This document shows positions 28,508 through 36,465 of a stretch of DNA of 64,000 nucleotides, one piece after another; position 1 is the first letter of the stretch; every line of letters begins with the position of its first letter. The DNA comes from Pantoea agglomerans NBRC 102470 (GTDB taxonomy: Bacteria > Pseudomonadota > Gammaproteobacteria > Enterobacterales > Enterobacteriaceae), in the NCBI RefSeq assembly GCF_001598475.1, contig NZ_BCZA01000002.1, positions 434,001 to 498,000 of the forward strand. Direction: 5' to 3'. A program made the translations under genes and the position numbers. The notes beneath the pieces are model-generated. The model was not told the DNA's origin. It was given only the letters and a program-made list of their open reading frames with translations, and did no database searches.

Positions 28508-29762
28508 CAGTAAACTCCGTTTGCGCGCGGCGGAAGAAATCTTCATCGCCAAAATTGCCCGATTTCAGTGCCAGAGAGAGCGGCTGATGAATGTCGCGCA
28601 CCCAGGGCACGCCGGGCGAAATCGTCGGGCCGATGTGAAAGGCCGTCACACCCAGGCTCTGTGCGACCACGCCGGAGGTTTCGCCACCCGCCACGATAAA
28701 GCGCTGCCATCCGCGCCGTTTCAGCTCGCGGGTGACGGCAGCAAACAGCTGCTCAACGGCTTCGCTGCTGCGCTGAGCACCATAACGCTGCTGAATCTCC
28801 TGCAATTGTTGCGCGTCAGCGGTGGCAAACAGCAGGGGTGCCAGCGTCTGATCGCTGTTCGCTTCCACCCAGTCGCATAACTGCCGGGCATAAGCCCCGG
28901 CATCGTCCAGACAGCGTTCAGTCTCAACTTCGCAGGCCGGTGCCAGCTGGCGGTACGCGGCGACCTGACGATTGGTCATCTGTGAACAGGAACCGGAAAG
29001 CACCACGGCACGATCGCCCTGCGGACGGCCTGCCTGCTCCGCTTTTGCATCACTCTGAGCCGCTGCCCACTGCCGTGCCAGACCGATGGCCAGCCCGGAA
29101 CCGCCGGTGACCAGCCGCAGATCGCTCAGTGCTTCGCCCAGGGTCAACAGATGTTCCTGATGCAGGACGTCAGTTACGACGTAGTTGATCCCCTGCGCCG
29201 CCAGCTGACCCAGCGCCTGCCGTACTGACTCAGCGCCCTGATCGACCTGTGCCGCAGCGATCAGACCGGCTTTGCCCCTCGCCTGTGATGTCATCAGCCG
29301 CAGCAGGTTGCTGTCGTGCATCGGTGTAACCGGGTGATGCCGCATACCAGACTCTGACAGCAGCTGATCGCCGACAAACAGGTAGCCCTGATAAACGGTG
29401 CGGCCATTCACCGGCAGCGCCGGACAGATCACCGTCTGCGTTTCACCCAGCGCCTGCAGCAGGGCGTCGGTTACCGGACCGATATTGCCCTGCGCGGTGC
29501 TGTCGAAGGTGGAACAATATTTGAAGTAGAAGCGCTCACAGCCTTGCTTCTGCAGCCATGCCAGCGCAGCCAGTGACTGAGCAACCGCCTGGTCTGCCGG
29601 ACAGGAGCGGCTCTTCAGGCTGACCACAATCGCCTGCGCCTCTGTGATTTCCTCGCTGTCAGGAATGCCGTTGAACTGAATGGTGGTCAGCCCGTTCTGC
29701 ACCAGAAAACTGGCGATGTCAGTCGCACCCGTAAAATCGTCCGCTATCACGCCAAGCCGCAT
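28500..29762 (-). CDS. otnK: 3-oxo-tetronate kinase OtnK (DUF1537)
   Basis: 420 residues beginning MRLGVIADDFTGATDIASFL, the hallmark N-terminus of the DUF1537 four-carbon acid-sugar kinases, with the catalytic-site DDFTGATD. The N-terminal substrate domain reaches about residue 235. The nucleotide-binding domain includes VVLSGSCSQMT (about 260) and FIVAGGETSGVV near residue 355. It phosphorylates 3-oxo-tetronate at C4 with ATP. It overlaps otnC by 8 nt and shares one base with the ltnD stop (TGATG). Corresponds to E. coli ygbK. Confidence 0.94.
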   Translation of the reverse strand: MRLGVIADDFTGATDIASFLVQNGLTTIQFNGIPDSEEITEAQAIVVSLKSRSCPADQAVAQSLAALAWLQKQGCERFYFKYCSTFDSTAQGNIGPVTDALLQALGETQTVICPALPVNGRTVYQGYLFVGDQLLSESGMRHHPVTPMHDSNLLRLMTSQARGKAGLIAAAQVDQGAESVRQALGQLAAQGINYVVTDVLHQEHLLTLGEALSDLRLVTGGSGLAIGLARQWAAAQSDAKAEQAGRPQGDRAVVLSGSCSQMTNRQVAAYRQLAPACEVETERCLDDAGAYARQLCDWVEANSDQTLAPLLFATADAQQLQEIQQRYGAQRSSEAVEQLFAAVTRELKRRGWQRFIVAGGETSGVVAQSLGVTAFHIGPTISPGVPWVRDIHQPLSLALKSGNFGDEDFFRRAQTEFTDV

Positions 29763-30667
29763 CAGATTTTCTCCTCTGCCTGCGGCAGCGTGATGCCGCT
29801 GAAGATTTTAATTACTGCACTGTCATCTTCACGGCCATAACCGGCGTTGCTGGCTTCGGTGAACATATTGAGGGCGGTTGAGGCCAGCGGCAGCGGGAAG
29901 TGCAGGGATTTTGCGGTATCGGCCACCAGATTGAGATCTTTCACAAAGATATCGACCGCAGATTTCGGGCTGTAGTCGCCATCCACCACATGCCGCATGC
30001 GGTTTTCGAACATCCATGAATTGCCTGCGGCGTTGGTGACCACTTCATACATGGTTTCCAGCGGGATGCCGGCACGCGCCGCCAGCGCCATCGCTTCTGC
30101 CCCGACCGCGATGTGAACACCTGCCAGCAGCTGATGGATAATTTTGACGGTTGATCCGAGGCCGATCTCACTGCCCACGCGATACACTTTGGCTGCCACG
30201 GCATCCAGTACAGATTGCAGTTGCGTAAAGGCCGCTTCACTGCCGGACGCCATCACCGTCATCTCACCGCTGGCCGCTTTAGCGGCACCGCCGGAGACCG
30301 GTGCATCCAGCATCAGCAGCTGATATTGCGCCAGCTGTTGTTCAATCTGCTGCGCATCCCGGGCGGACAATGTGGATGAGACCATGACCACGGTGCCGGG
30401 ACGCAGTTTTGCGGCCAGGCCCTCTTCACCAAACAGAATGGCGTTAACCTGCTGCGCATTTACCACCAGCAGCAAAACGGCATCAAGCTGGTCTGCAAAG
30501 GCGGATGCTGAAGCCTGCGCATCACGCGCGCCCGCCTGGCGTAAGTTCTCAAGCGCGGCGGGATTCAAATCGACACCCCAGGTATTGAGACCGGCACGCA
30601 GGCAGGATTTCGCGGCACCCATGCCCATGGAACCTAACCCGATAACGCAGATATTTTCAGCTGGCAC
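29762..30667 (-). CDS. ltnD: L-threonate dehydrogenase LtnD (3-hydroxyisobutyrate dehydrogenase family)
   Basis: 301 residues, first gene of the operon. The NAD-binding motif GLGSMGMGAA is at residues 10-19. The substrate motif DAPVSGGAAKAASG is at about 121-134, and the catalytic Lys is in GSTVKIIHQLLAG (about residue 173). It oxidises L-threonate to 2-oxo-L-threonate (2-oxo-tetronate) with NAD+. Corresponds to E. coli ygbJ. The divergent DeoR-type gene starts 267 bp upstream and is the probable regulator. Confidence 0.92.
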   Translation of the reverse strand: MPAENICVIGLGSMGMGAAKSCLRAGLNTWGVDLNPAALENLRQAGARDAQASASAFADQLDAVLLLVVNAQQVNAILFGEEGLAAKLRPGTVVMVSSTLSARDAQQIEQQLAQYQLLMLDAPVSGGAAKAASGEMTVMASGSEAAFTQLQSVLDAVAAKVYRVGSEIGLGSTVKIIHQLLAGVHIAVGAEAMALAARAGIPLETMYEVVTNAAGNSWMFENRMRHVVDGDYSPKSAVDIFVKDLNLVADTAKSLHFPLPLASTALNMFTEASNAGYGREDDSAVIKIFSGITLPQAEEKI

Positions 30668-30678
30668 GATACGCCTCC

Positions 30679-30717
30679 ACTGTTAATTTAAGTGATTATT
30701 TGTTTGTTACTGTTAAT
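30679..30717. repeat. Direct repeats in the ltnD promoter region
   Basis: ACTGTTAAT occurs at 30679-30687 and again at 30709-30717, a period of 30 bp, a few bases upstream of ltnD. The decamer ATTATTTGTT at 30695-30704 recurs at 30867-30876 upstream of the regulator gene. Direct-repeat operators are common for DeoR-type proteins; this assignment is inference. Confidence 0.4.
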
Positions 30718-30934
30718 CCTGCCAGTTTACTGCCGCCAAAAATGTGTTACCGCTCACAAAAAAATATTCCCGATGTGAACCAGAACAATTTTTAACATTA
30801 CCAGATTGGCAGCACCGGCCCTGCCGCAGTGCAGTTACCGCCGTCGTTGCCGGGATTGCCGCTGTTATTATTTGTTCTGGTTAACCCGCAGATACTTTAT
30901 AATGTGAAAAAATGGTAATCATCAGGGAGCCGAT

Positions 30935-31696
30935 ATGATTCCGGTTGAACGTCATCAACAGATTCTTGCGCTGGTGGCCGATCGTGGCGTGGTGAGCATT
31001 GCAGAACTCACTGAACGGCTGGGTGTGTCACACATGACCATACGCCGTGATGTGCAGAAACTGGAGGAGCAAGGGGCCGTGCTGTCGGTCTCCGGCGGCG
31101 TGCGCTCAGCCGACCGGCTGGCGGCTGAGCCGTCACATCTGACGAAAAGCGCCCTCTACAATGAGGAGAAGCGCGCCATTGGTCGCACCGCCGCCCGACA
31201 GATCCCCCGTAACAGCTGCATCTACCTGGATGCCGGCACGACAACGTTAGCCCTGGCAAGAGAAGTGGTGGATCGCGATGATTTACTGGTGGTGACCAAT
31301 GATTTTATGGTGGCGAATCTGCTGATGGAGGCCAGTCAGTGCCGGGTTATTCACACGGGCGGCACCGTATGCCGTGAGAACCGCTCCTGTGTCGGCGAGT
31401 CAGCGGCACGCAGCCTGCGTCATCTGGCCATTGATATTGCCTTTATTTCCGCCTCCTGTTGGGGGCCGCGTGGCTTGTTTACGCCGGATGAAGATAAGGT
31501 GACGGTGAAGCAGGCGGTGAGTGAGGTGAGCAGTAAGCGGGTATTGCTGAGTGACAGTTCGAAGTACAACAGGATTGCGACGTTTCTGGCTTTACCGCTG
31601 GAGAGCTTTGATCGGGTGGTGACAGATACGCATCTGAGTGAGTCGGCGCGGGAGCTGTTAAGTGCGGGGAGCTGTGAACTGGTGCTGGCTGGTTAA
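30935..31696 (+). CDS. ygbI: DeoR-family regulator of the threonate operon (YgbI-like)
   Basis: 253 residues; ATG at 30935 with GGGAG 7 bases upstream. The N-terminal HTH_DeoR domain is MIPVERHQQILALVADRGVV, then LTERLGVSHMTIRRDVQKLE (1-57). The C-terminal sugar-phosphate sensor domain (about 75-235) shows IYLDAGTTTLALA and VVTNDFMVAN. It is divergent from ltnD exactly as ygbI is from ygbJ in E. coli, so it probably represses the operon and is released by a phosphorylated or oxidised four-carbon acid. The effector is not known from sequence. Confidence 0.92.
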   Translation: MIPVERHQQILALVADRGVVSIAELTERLGVSHMTIRRDVQKLEEQGAVLSVSGGVRSADRLAAEPSHLTKSALYNEEKRAIGRTAARQIPRNSCIYLDAGTTTLALAREVVDRDDLLVVTNDFMVANLLMEASQCRVIHTGGTVCRENRSCVGESAARSLRHLAIDIAFISASCWGPRGLFTPDEDKVTVKQAVSEVSSKRVLLSDSSKYNRIATFLALPLESFDRVVTDTHLSESARELLSAGSCELVLAG

Positions 31697-31702
31697 GCTG
31701 TC

Positions 31703-31731
31703 GCCGCCTTCCCTGAGGCCGGGAAGGCGGC
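31703..31731. terminator. Hairpin between ygbI and plaP
   Basis: A perfect 11-bp GC-rich stem (gccgccttccc / gggaaggcggc) with a 7-nt loop between two convergent genes. There is no U-tract. Confidence 0.55.
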
Positions 31732-31744
31732 AACGTGAGCGCGA

Positions 31745-33103
31745 TTAAACTTCTTCGCTGAACTGCGGCACCGGATTACGGAAGCTGCGGGTTACGAACG
31801 CCAGGTAGATAATCCCGATGGCGGCCCAGATCAGGCCCAGCTCCATAGAACTCTCTTCCAGGTTCACCCACAGCGCACCCACCGTCAGCGCGCCAAGCAG
31901 CGGCAGCAGCAGATACTGAACGTGATCTTTCAGCGTGCGGTTACGCTTCTCACGGACCCAGAACTGCGCAATCACCGACAGGTTAACGAAGGTAAACGCC
32001 ACCAGCGCACCAAAGTTAATCAGCGCGGTTGCGGTCACCAGGTCGAAGTTAATCGCCATCAGCGCAATCGCACCCACCAGCAGCACGTTGAGCGACGGGG
32101 TACGCCATTTTGGATGGATGTAACCGAAGAAACGCTCCGGGAACACGCCATCACGGCCCATCACATACATCAGACGCGAGACGCCAGCGTGCGCCGCCAT
32201 ACCGGATGCCAGCACCGTGACCACCGAGAAGATCAGGATGCCGACCTGCAACGCTTTACCGGCCACGAACAGCATGATTTCAGGCTGCGATGAGTCCGGG
32301 TGCTGGAAGCGTGTGATGTCCGGGAAGTAGAGCTGCAGGAAGTAAGATGCCGCGATAAAGATCACACCACCAATCAGCGCGGTCAGGAAAATAGCGCGCG
32401 GAATGGTGCGTTCTGCATCTTTGGTCTCTTCCGACAGCGAACTGATGCCATCAAAGCCGAGGAACGAGAAGCAGAGTATCGTCGCACCGGTAATCATCGG
32501 CACTACATGCGCATTCTCAGACCAGAATGGACGGCTGCTCACCAGCGTGCCGGAACCCACGCCGCTTGCCACACCGTAGATTACCATCGCGGTAATCCCG
32601 ACCATGACAACCACCTGCAGCACCACAATCACACTGTTGAAGTTGGCGACGGTTTTGATGCCCTTGAGGTTAGAGAGCGTCATAAACCCGACCAGCAACA
32701 CCACAAAAATCCACGACGGGATGCCCGGCACCAGCGATTCGAAATAGTTTTTAGCCAGCAGGATGTTGATCATCGGCATGAACAGGTAGTCCAGCAGTGA
32801 TGACCAGCCGACCATAAAGCCGACATGCGGACTGATCGCCTTCTGAGCGTAGGTATAAGCGGAGCCCGCAGATGGGAAGCGGCGTACCAGCTTACCGTAA
32901 CTCACGGCAGTGAACAGTATCGCAATCAGCGCGAAAGCATAAGCGGTGGCGACGTGACCTTCGGTCAGCCCGGAAACGATGCCAAAGGTATCGAACAGGG
33001 TCATAGGCTGCATGTAGGCTAAGCCCATCATGACGACCGGAAGTAACGTAAGTGTTTTTTTGAGTTGCGCACGCTGCGGTGCGGCGGAGGTATTAAGCGA
33101 CAT
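31745..33103 (-). CDS. plaP: Putrescine importer PlaP (APC superfamily)
   Basis: 452 residues, the same length as E. coli PlaP (YeeF) and closely alike from [20 protein letters not shown] to SFRNPVP near the C-terminus; this distinguishes it from the paralogue PuuP. About 12 membrane helices. The APC motifs [16 protein letters not shown] (helix 1) and [14 protein letters not shown] (helix 6) carry the substrate-binding bends. It takes up putrescine by proton symport with low affinity. The start overlaps a small upstream ORF by 11 nt. It lies beside puuA, so uptake and degradation genes adjoin here. Confidence 0.93.
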   Translation of the reverse strand: MSLNTSAAPQRAQLKKTLTLLPVVMMGLAYMQPMTLFDTFGIVSGLTEGHVATAYAFALIAILFTAVSYGKLVRRFPSAGSAYTYAQKAISPHVGFMVGWSSLLDYLFMPMINILLAKNYFESLVPGIPSWIFVVLLVGFMTLSNLKGIKTVANFNSVIVVLQVVVMVGITAMVIYGVASGVGSGTLVSSRPFWSENAHVVPMITGATILCFSFLGFDGISSLSEETKDAERTIPRAIFLTALIGGVIFIAASYFLQLYFPDITRFQHPDSSQPEIMLFVAGKALQVGILIFSVVTVLASGMAAHAGVSRLMYVMGRDGVFPERFFGYIHPKWRTPSLNVLLVGAIALMAINFDLVTATALINFGALVAFTFVNLSVIAQFWVREKRNRTLKDHVQYLLLPLLGALTVGALWVNLEESSMELGLIWAAIGIIYLAFVTRSFRNPVPQFSEEV

Positions 33104-33257
33104 GCTTCAGTCCCCCATGTGCGACAACCTGGCTGGGCTGGGTCACAGGGCAACTGCGCATTAAGCGACAGGGAGTAAGGTTAGCGGTTAACGCGGCGCC
33201 GTAGTCATCACGAAAACGCGTACCAGCGTTGGCTGGCAGAGTGTAAAACATCCCCAT
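33093..33257 (-). CDS. yoeI: YoeI-like small protein/leader ORF upstream of plaP
   Basis: A 54-codon ORF starting [20 protein letters not shown] at 33257, with GAGG about 9 bases upstream, and ending KHVA; its last 11 nt overlap the start of plaP. E. coli has the 20-residue yoeI in the same place: it also begins MGxFF and ends DHVA out of frame over the plaP start. Only the two ends correspond; the middle is longer here. It could be a coupling or leader peptide for plaP. An alternative start at 33266 lies too close to the ribosome-binding site. Confidence 0.6.
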   Translation of the reverse strand: MGMFYTLPANAGTRFRDDYGAALTANLTPCRLMRSCPVTQPSQVVAHGGLKHVA

Positions 33258-33365
33258 CTTTGTCATCCTCAATCTCACGCTTATGCGTGTTTTCAGTGTT
33301 TATCTATCCGGGTGCGTGCCCGGCCTCGGTTAAGTCAGCAAAAAACGCTCTCATAAAACTGGATG

Positions 33366-33399
33366 CAAAAAAATAACCGGCGCGGTTAGCGTCGGTTAT
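33366..33399 (-). terminator. Strong intrinsic terminator upstream of the yoeI-plaP leader
   Basis: On the minus strand a stem ataaccgacgc / gcgccggttat with a 5-nt loop and one mismatch is followed by TTTTTTT. It separates puuA transcription from yoeI-plaP. As it precedes the plaP leader, it belongs to puuA rather than being a plaP attenuator, unless plaP transcription begins upstream of it. Confidence 0.8.
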
Positions 33400-33472
33400 C
33401 ATCTGATTTTGCAGGCCGCGTATTCTGCCCTAACCCATGGCAGGAATACAAGCTATCGGGGCATCTTATGCA

Positions 33473-33513
33473 AAAAAAAGGCCGCTAGCTGACAGCTAAA
33501 AAAACCTGTCAGG
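33473..33513 (-). terminator. First terminator of puuA
   Basis: On the minus strand a 7-bp stem (ctgacag / ctgtcag) encloses a T-rich loop, or a smaller tagct / agcta hairpin forms; both are followed by ggccTTTTTTTT. It begins at the puuA stop codon. Confidence 0.55.
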
Positions 33514-34924
33514 CATTTTTCAGCATCCAGTCGATCTCGGTAGACGTAATCAGCCGTTCAAACTGCATCAGTTCATGATGCTTACAGCTGTGCCAGACAC
33601 TGGCAAAGCGTTCGCCCAGTAACTTCTGCAGCGGATAGCTGTTGTCAAACTCATACAGCGCATCGCTCTGGCGGATCGGCAGTGCCAGACCCTCGGCATG
33701 GTGACCGTTGCCGGTGACCGGATGGGGCAACGGCAACTGGGTATCCAGCCCATGCAGCATCCCGGCAAGAATAGCCGACACTACCAGGTAGGGATTAGCA
33801 TCCGCGCCCGCAACCCGGTACTCAATACGATGATTGTCGATATCCCCGCACGGCACCCGCAGCGCAACGGTACGGTTGTTATGGCCCCACGATGCCTGCA
33901 ACGGCACATAGGCGTCCGGAACAAAGCGGCGATAGGCATTCACATTGGGTGCCAGCAGCGCCATTGAGGCGGGCATCAGATCGATCATCCCAGCCAGCGC
34001 CCGTTTCATCAGCGGCGAATCACTGCCGTCATCGCAGGCGAAGGCGTTATGATCGGCGGCATCCAGCATGCTGATATGCACATGCATGCCGCTGCCCGCG
34101 TACTCCTCATAGAGCTTCGCCATAAACGTCGCGGTCATACCGTGGTTTTCCGCCACCTGACGAATCAGTCGCTTCAGCTGCACCGCATGGTCACAGGCCC
34201 GCAGCACGTCGCGGGTATGATGCAGGTTAATTTCAAACTGTCCGGGCGAGGCTTCCGCCAGCGCACCATCGGCCGGGATGCCCTGCTGACGGGCCAGATC
34301 GTCGATGTCACGCAGCACATCGGCGAAATGATCGAGGTTATCTACCGAGTAGACCTGGCTCTGCATATTGCGTTCATCACTGCCGGGGGAACACGGCGGC
34401 TGGATAAAGCCTTCGGCATCGCGCTTTTTGTCCACCAGATAGAACTCCAGCTCTACCGCTACCACCGGGAACAGACCTCGGTTACGCAGCTGTTGCCACA
34501 GCCGGTTAAGGACATTTCGGGGTTCAACGTCAAAGGGAGTGCCATCTTGGTTGCACATGGTTAACAGCAGTTGCGCAATGTGTTGAGGGTCAGACGCGGA
34601 GGGAACTAAAGTACCGGTGACGGGCAGGCAGAGATTATCGGGTTCGCCCAGTGACTGGCCGAGTCCCGCTTCTTCTACTGTGTTGCCGAGGATATCCATG
34701 GCAAACACCGAGGCGGGGAAATAACACCCTTTTTCCAGCTTAGGCAGCGCAGAGACCGGAATGCGCTTGCCGCGGAACACACCATTTAAATCATTTAACA
34801 GGATGTCGACATACTGCGTGTCAGGATGGCGCTCCAGCCAGGTTTTCACCTCAAGCTGGAACGCGCTGGTTCGTTTCTCTTCACTGTGAAGCGTGAAGTC
34901 TTCCACTTCTACTAGGTTAGTCAT
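33509..34924 (-). CDS. puuA: Gamma-glutamylputrescine synthetase PuuA
   Basis: 471 residues (E. coli 472), glutamine-synthetase fold. Seen: VDILLNDLNGVFRGKR in the N-terminal beta-grasp domain (about 39-54); the catalytic-barrel metal-ligand region VAVELEFYLVD (about 150); GQFEINLHHTRDVLRACDHA; GSGMHVHISM; and the phosphate- and Glu-binding RVPCGDIDNHRIEYRVAGAD. It ligates glutamate to putrescine with ATP, the first step of the Puu pathway. It is divergent from puuD, with PuuR-type operator candidates in the 204-bp gap. puuA is followed by two terminators. Confidence 0.95.
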   Translation of the reverse strand: MTNLVEVEDFTLHSEEKRTSAFQLEVKTWLERHPDTQYVDILLNDLNGVFRGKRIPVSALPKLEKGCYFPASVFAMDILGNTVEEAGLGQSLGEPDNLCLPVTGTLVPSASDPQHIAQLLLTMCNQDGTPFDVEPRNVLNRLWQQLRNRGLFPVVAVELEFYLVDKKRDAEGFIQPPCSPGSDERNMQSQVYSVDNLDHFADVLRDIDDLARQQGIPADGALAEASPGQFEINLHHTRDVLRACDHAVQLKRLIRQVAENHGMTATFMAKLYEEYAGSGMHVHISMLDAADHNAFACDDGSDSPLMKRALAGMIDLMPASMALLAPNVNAYRRFVPDAYVPLQASWGHNNRTVALRVPCGDIDNHRIEYRVAGADANPYLVVSAILAGMLHGLDTQLPLPHPVTGNGHHAEGLALPIRQSDALYEFDNSYPLQKLLGERFASVWHSCKHHELMQFERLITSTEIDWMLKNA

Positions 34925-34999
34925 GATCTCACCCGCCCCTATTAGGTTTGCGTAATGCTCAAAATAACAGCCACACCACTAACATAGCGCCAACATAAA

Positions 35000-35072
35000 A
35001 AGTGTGCAAATGTAACAAATCTGTTTGAAGAACAAACAGCAGATTGCTAGATTGAAAAAATATTGCACACTT
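35000..35072. promoter_or_regulatory. Paired inverted 10-mers in the puuA-puuD promoter region
   Basis: AAGTGTGCAA (35000-35009) and its exact complement TTGCACACTT (35063-35072) are 63 bp apart, six helical turns. Between them lies another perfect dyad, CTGTTTG aagaa CAAACAG (35021-35039). They lie where PuuR is expected to control both directions. They do not look like the published E. coli PuuR consensus as I remember it, so the binding protein is inferred. Confidence 0.5.
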
Positions 35073-35128
35073 AACCGCCAGACGTGCCCTTTCGGTAGAT
35101 ATTTCGAACAGCGATGCGAGGACGTGAG

Positions 35129-35896
35129 ATGGGCATTATTTTTGACAAGCCGTTGATTGGCGTAGTGATGTGCCAGAAGGATCTGGGCGGCCATCCGAGC
35201 CAGACGGTTCACAATAAGTATACCGATGCGGTTGTCCTTGCGGGTGGCGTACCGCTGGCCCTGCCCCACAGCCTGATGAATGCGCCTCATCTATTAGAAA
35301 ACGCTATGGCTGTTCTGGATGGCCTGCTGCTGACCGGCAGCCCCAGCAATATCGAACCCTGGCATTATGGCGAGGCAGGCGAAGAGCTGCATGCCGATCC
35401 GGGCCGTGACCATCTCGCCTTTCAGCTGATCACCTGGGCCACCAGCCACAAGATGCCGATGTTCGGGATCTGCCGTGGGCTGCAGGAGCTGGTGGTGGCA
35501 AATGGCGGTGCGCTGTGGCGGGAGCTCAGCGGGCAGCCGTCGTTTCAGCGTCACCATGAAGATGAGACGCTGCCGCTGAAGCAGCAGTATGCTCAGGCGC
35601 ATCCAATCACTATCGAACCCGACGGCCTGCTGGCGACGCTGCTGGACAGCAACAGTCCGCTGGCGGTCAATTCACTGCATCATCAGGGGGTACGCGAACC
35701 GGGCCCGCAGTTGCGCGTTGAAGCGCGAGCGCCGGATGGCCTGATTGAGGCGGTGAGTCTGCGCCATCATCCCTTCGCCCTGGCGGTGCAGTGGCATCCC
35801 GAGTGGCAGCCGGAAAGCACGGCGGGATCGCAGGCGCTGTTCAGTGGCTTTATTCAGGCCGCCATTCATTATCACAAGGAAAAAGAAAATGAGTGA
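35129..35896 (+). CDS. puuD: Gamma-glutamyl-GABA hydrolase PuuD
   Basis: 255 residues from the ATG at 35129, preceded by GAGGA; an ATG five codons upstream lacks a ribosome-binding site. Class-I glutamine-amidotransferase-like hydrolase (peptidase C26): nucleophile Cys115 in FGICRGLQELVVA, and His and Glu in VQWHPEWQ near residue 222. The conserved TGSPSNIEPWHYG and NSLHHQG segments are present. It releases glutamate and GABA from gamma-glutamyl-GABA. The stop overlaps the puuR start by 8 nt, so puuD-puuR-puuB form one unit. Confidence 0.94.
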   Translation: MGIIFDKPLIGVVMCQKDLGGHPSQTVHNKYTDAVVLAGGVPLALPHSLMNAPHLLENAMAVLDGLLLTGSPSNIEPWHYGEAGEELHADPGRDHLAFQLITWATSHKMPMFGICRGLQELVVANGGALWRELSGQPSFQRHHEDETLPLKQQYAQAHPITIEPDGLLATLLDSNSPLAVNSLHHQGVREPGPQLRVEARAPDGLIEAVSLRHHPFALAVQWHPEWQPESTAGSQALFSGFIQAAIHYHKEKENE

Positions 35897-36446
35897 TGCC
35901 ACGCTGGCGCCGGGACGACGGCTGGCGCAGATCCGGCAGACACTGGGGCTGTCGCAACGCCGTGTCGCCGAACTGGCCGGACTGACCCATAGCGCCATCA
36001 GCACCATTGAACAGGACAAGGTCAGCCCGGCGGTCAGTACCCTGCAGAAGCTGCTGAAAGTCTATGGGCTCTCGCTGTCTGAGTTCTTCTCGGAACCTAA
36101 ACCGGATGCGGAACCGAAGGTCATTGTCCGCGCCAGCGACCTGCTGGAGATTGGCAGTCAGGGGGTTTCGCTGAAGCTTATCGACAATGGCCGTGCACAA
36201 CGCACGCTGGGCATGCTGCTGGAAACTTATCAACCCGGTGCCAGCACCGGCGAGAAGCTGCGTCATCCGGGCGAAGAAACCGGCACGCTGCTGGAAGGAG
36301 AGATTACGCTGGTCATCAACGGAGAGCACTATCATCTCTCCGCCGGAGAGAGCTACGTCATTGATACGGGCTTACCACACAGTTTCACCAACCGTGCTGA
36401 AATCCCCTGCCGCATTGTCAGTGCCCATACGCCAGCCAACTTTTAG
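35889..36446 (+). CDS. puuR: Repressor PuuR of putrescine degradation
   Basis: 185 residues, the same length as in E. coli. N-terminal HTH_3 (PAPGRRLAQIRQTLGLSQ-like region, about 6-65: RLAQIRQTLGLSQRRVAELA, then GLTHSAISTIEQDKVSPAVS). C-terminal cupin domain (about 110-182) with EKLRHPGEETGTLLEGEITL. It represses the puu genes and senses putrescine. Start at 35889 with AAGGA upstream, overlapping puuD by 8 nt; a longer frame from 35844 is an artefact of the overlap. Followed 20 bp later by puuB. Confidence 0.95.
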   Translation: MSDATLAPGRRLAQIRQTLGLSQRRVAELAGLTHSAISTIEQDKVSPAVSTLQKLLKVYGLSLSEFFSEPKPDAEPKVIVRASDLLEIGSQGVSLKLIDNGRAQRTLGMLLETYQPGASTGEKLRHPGEETGTLLEGEITLVINGEHYHLSAGESYVIDTGLPHSFTNRAEIPCRIVSAHTPANF

Positions 36447-36465
36447 GCGCATTCAGGAGATTGTT

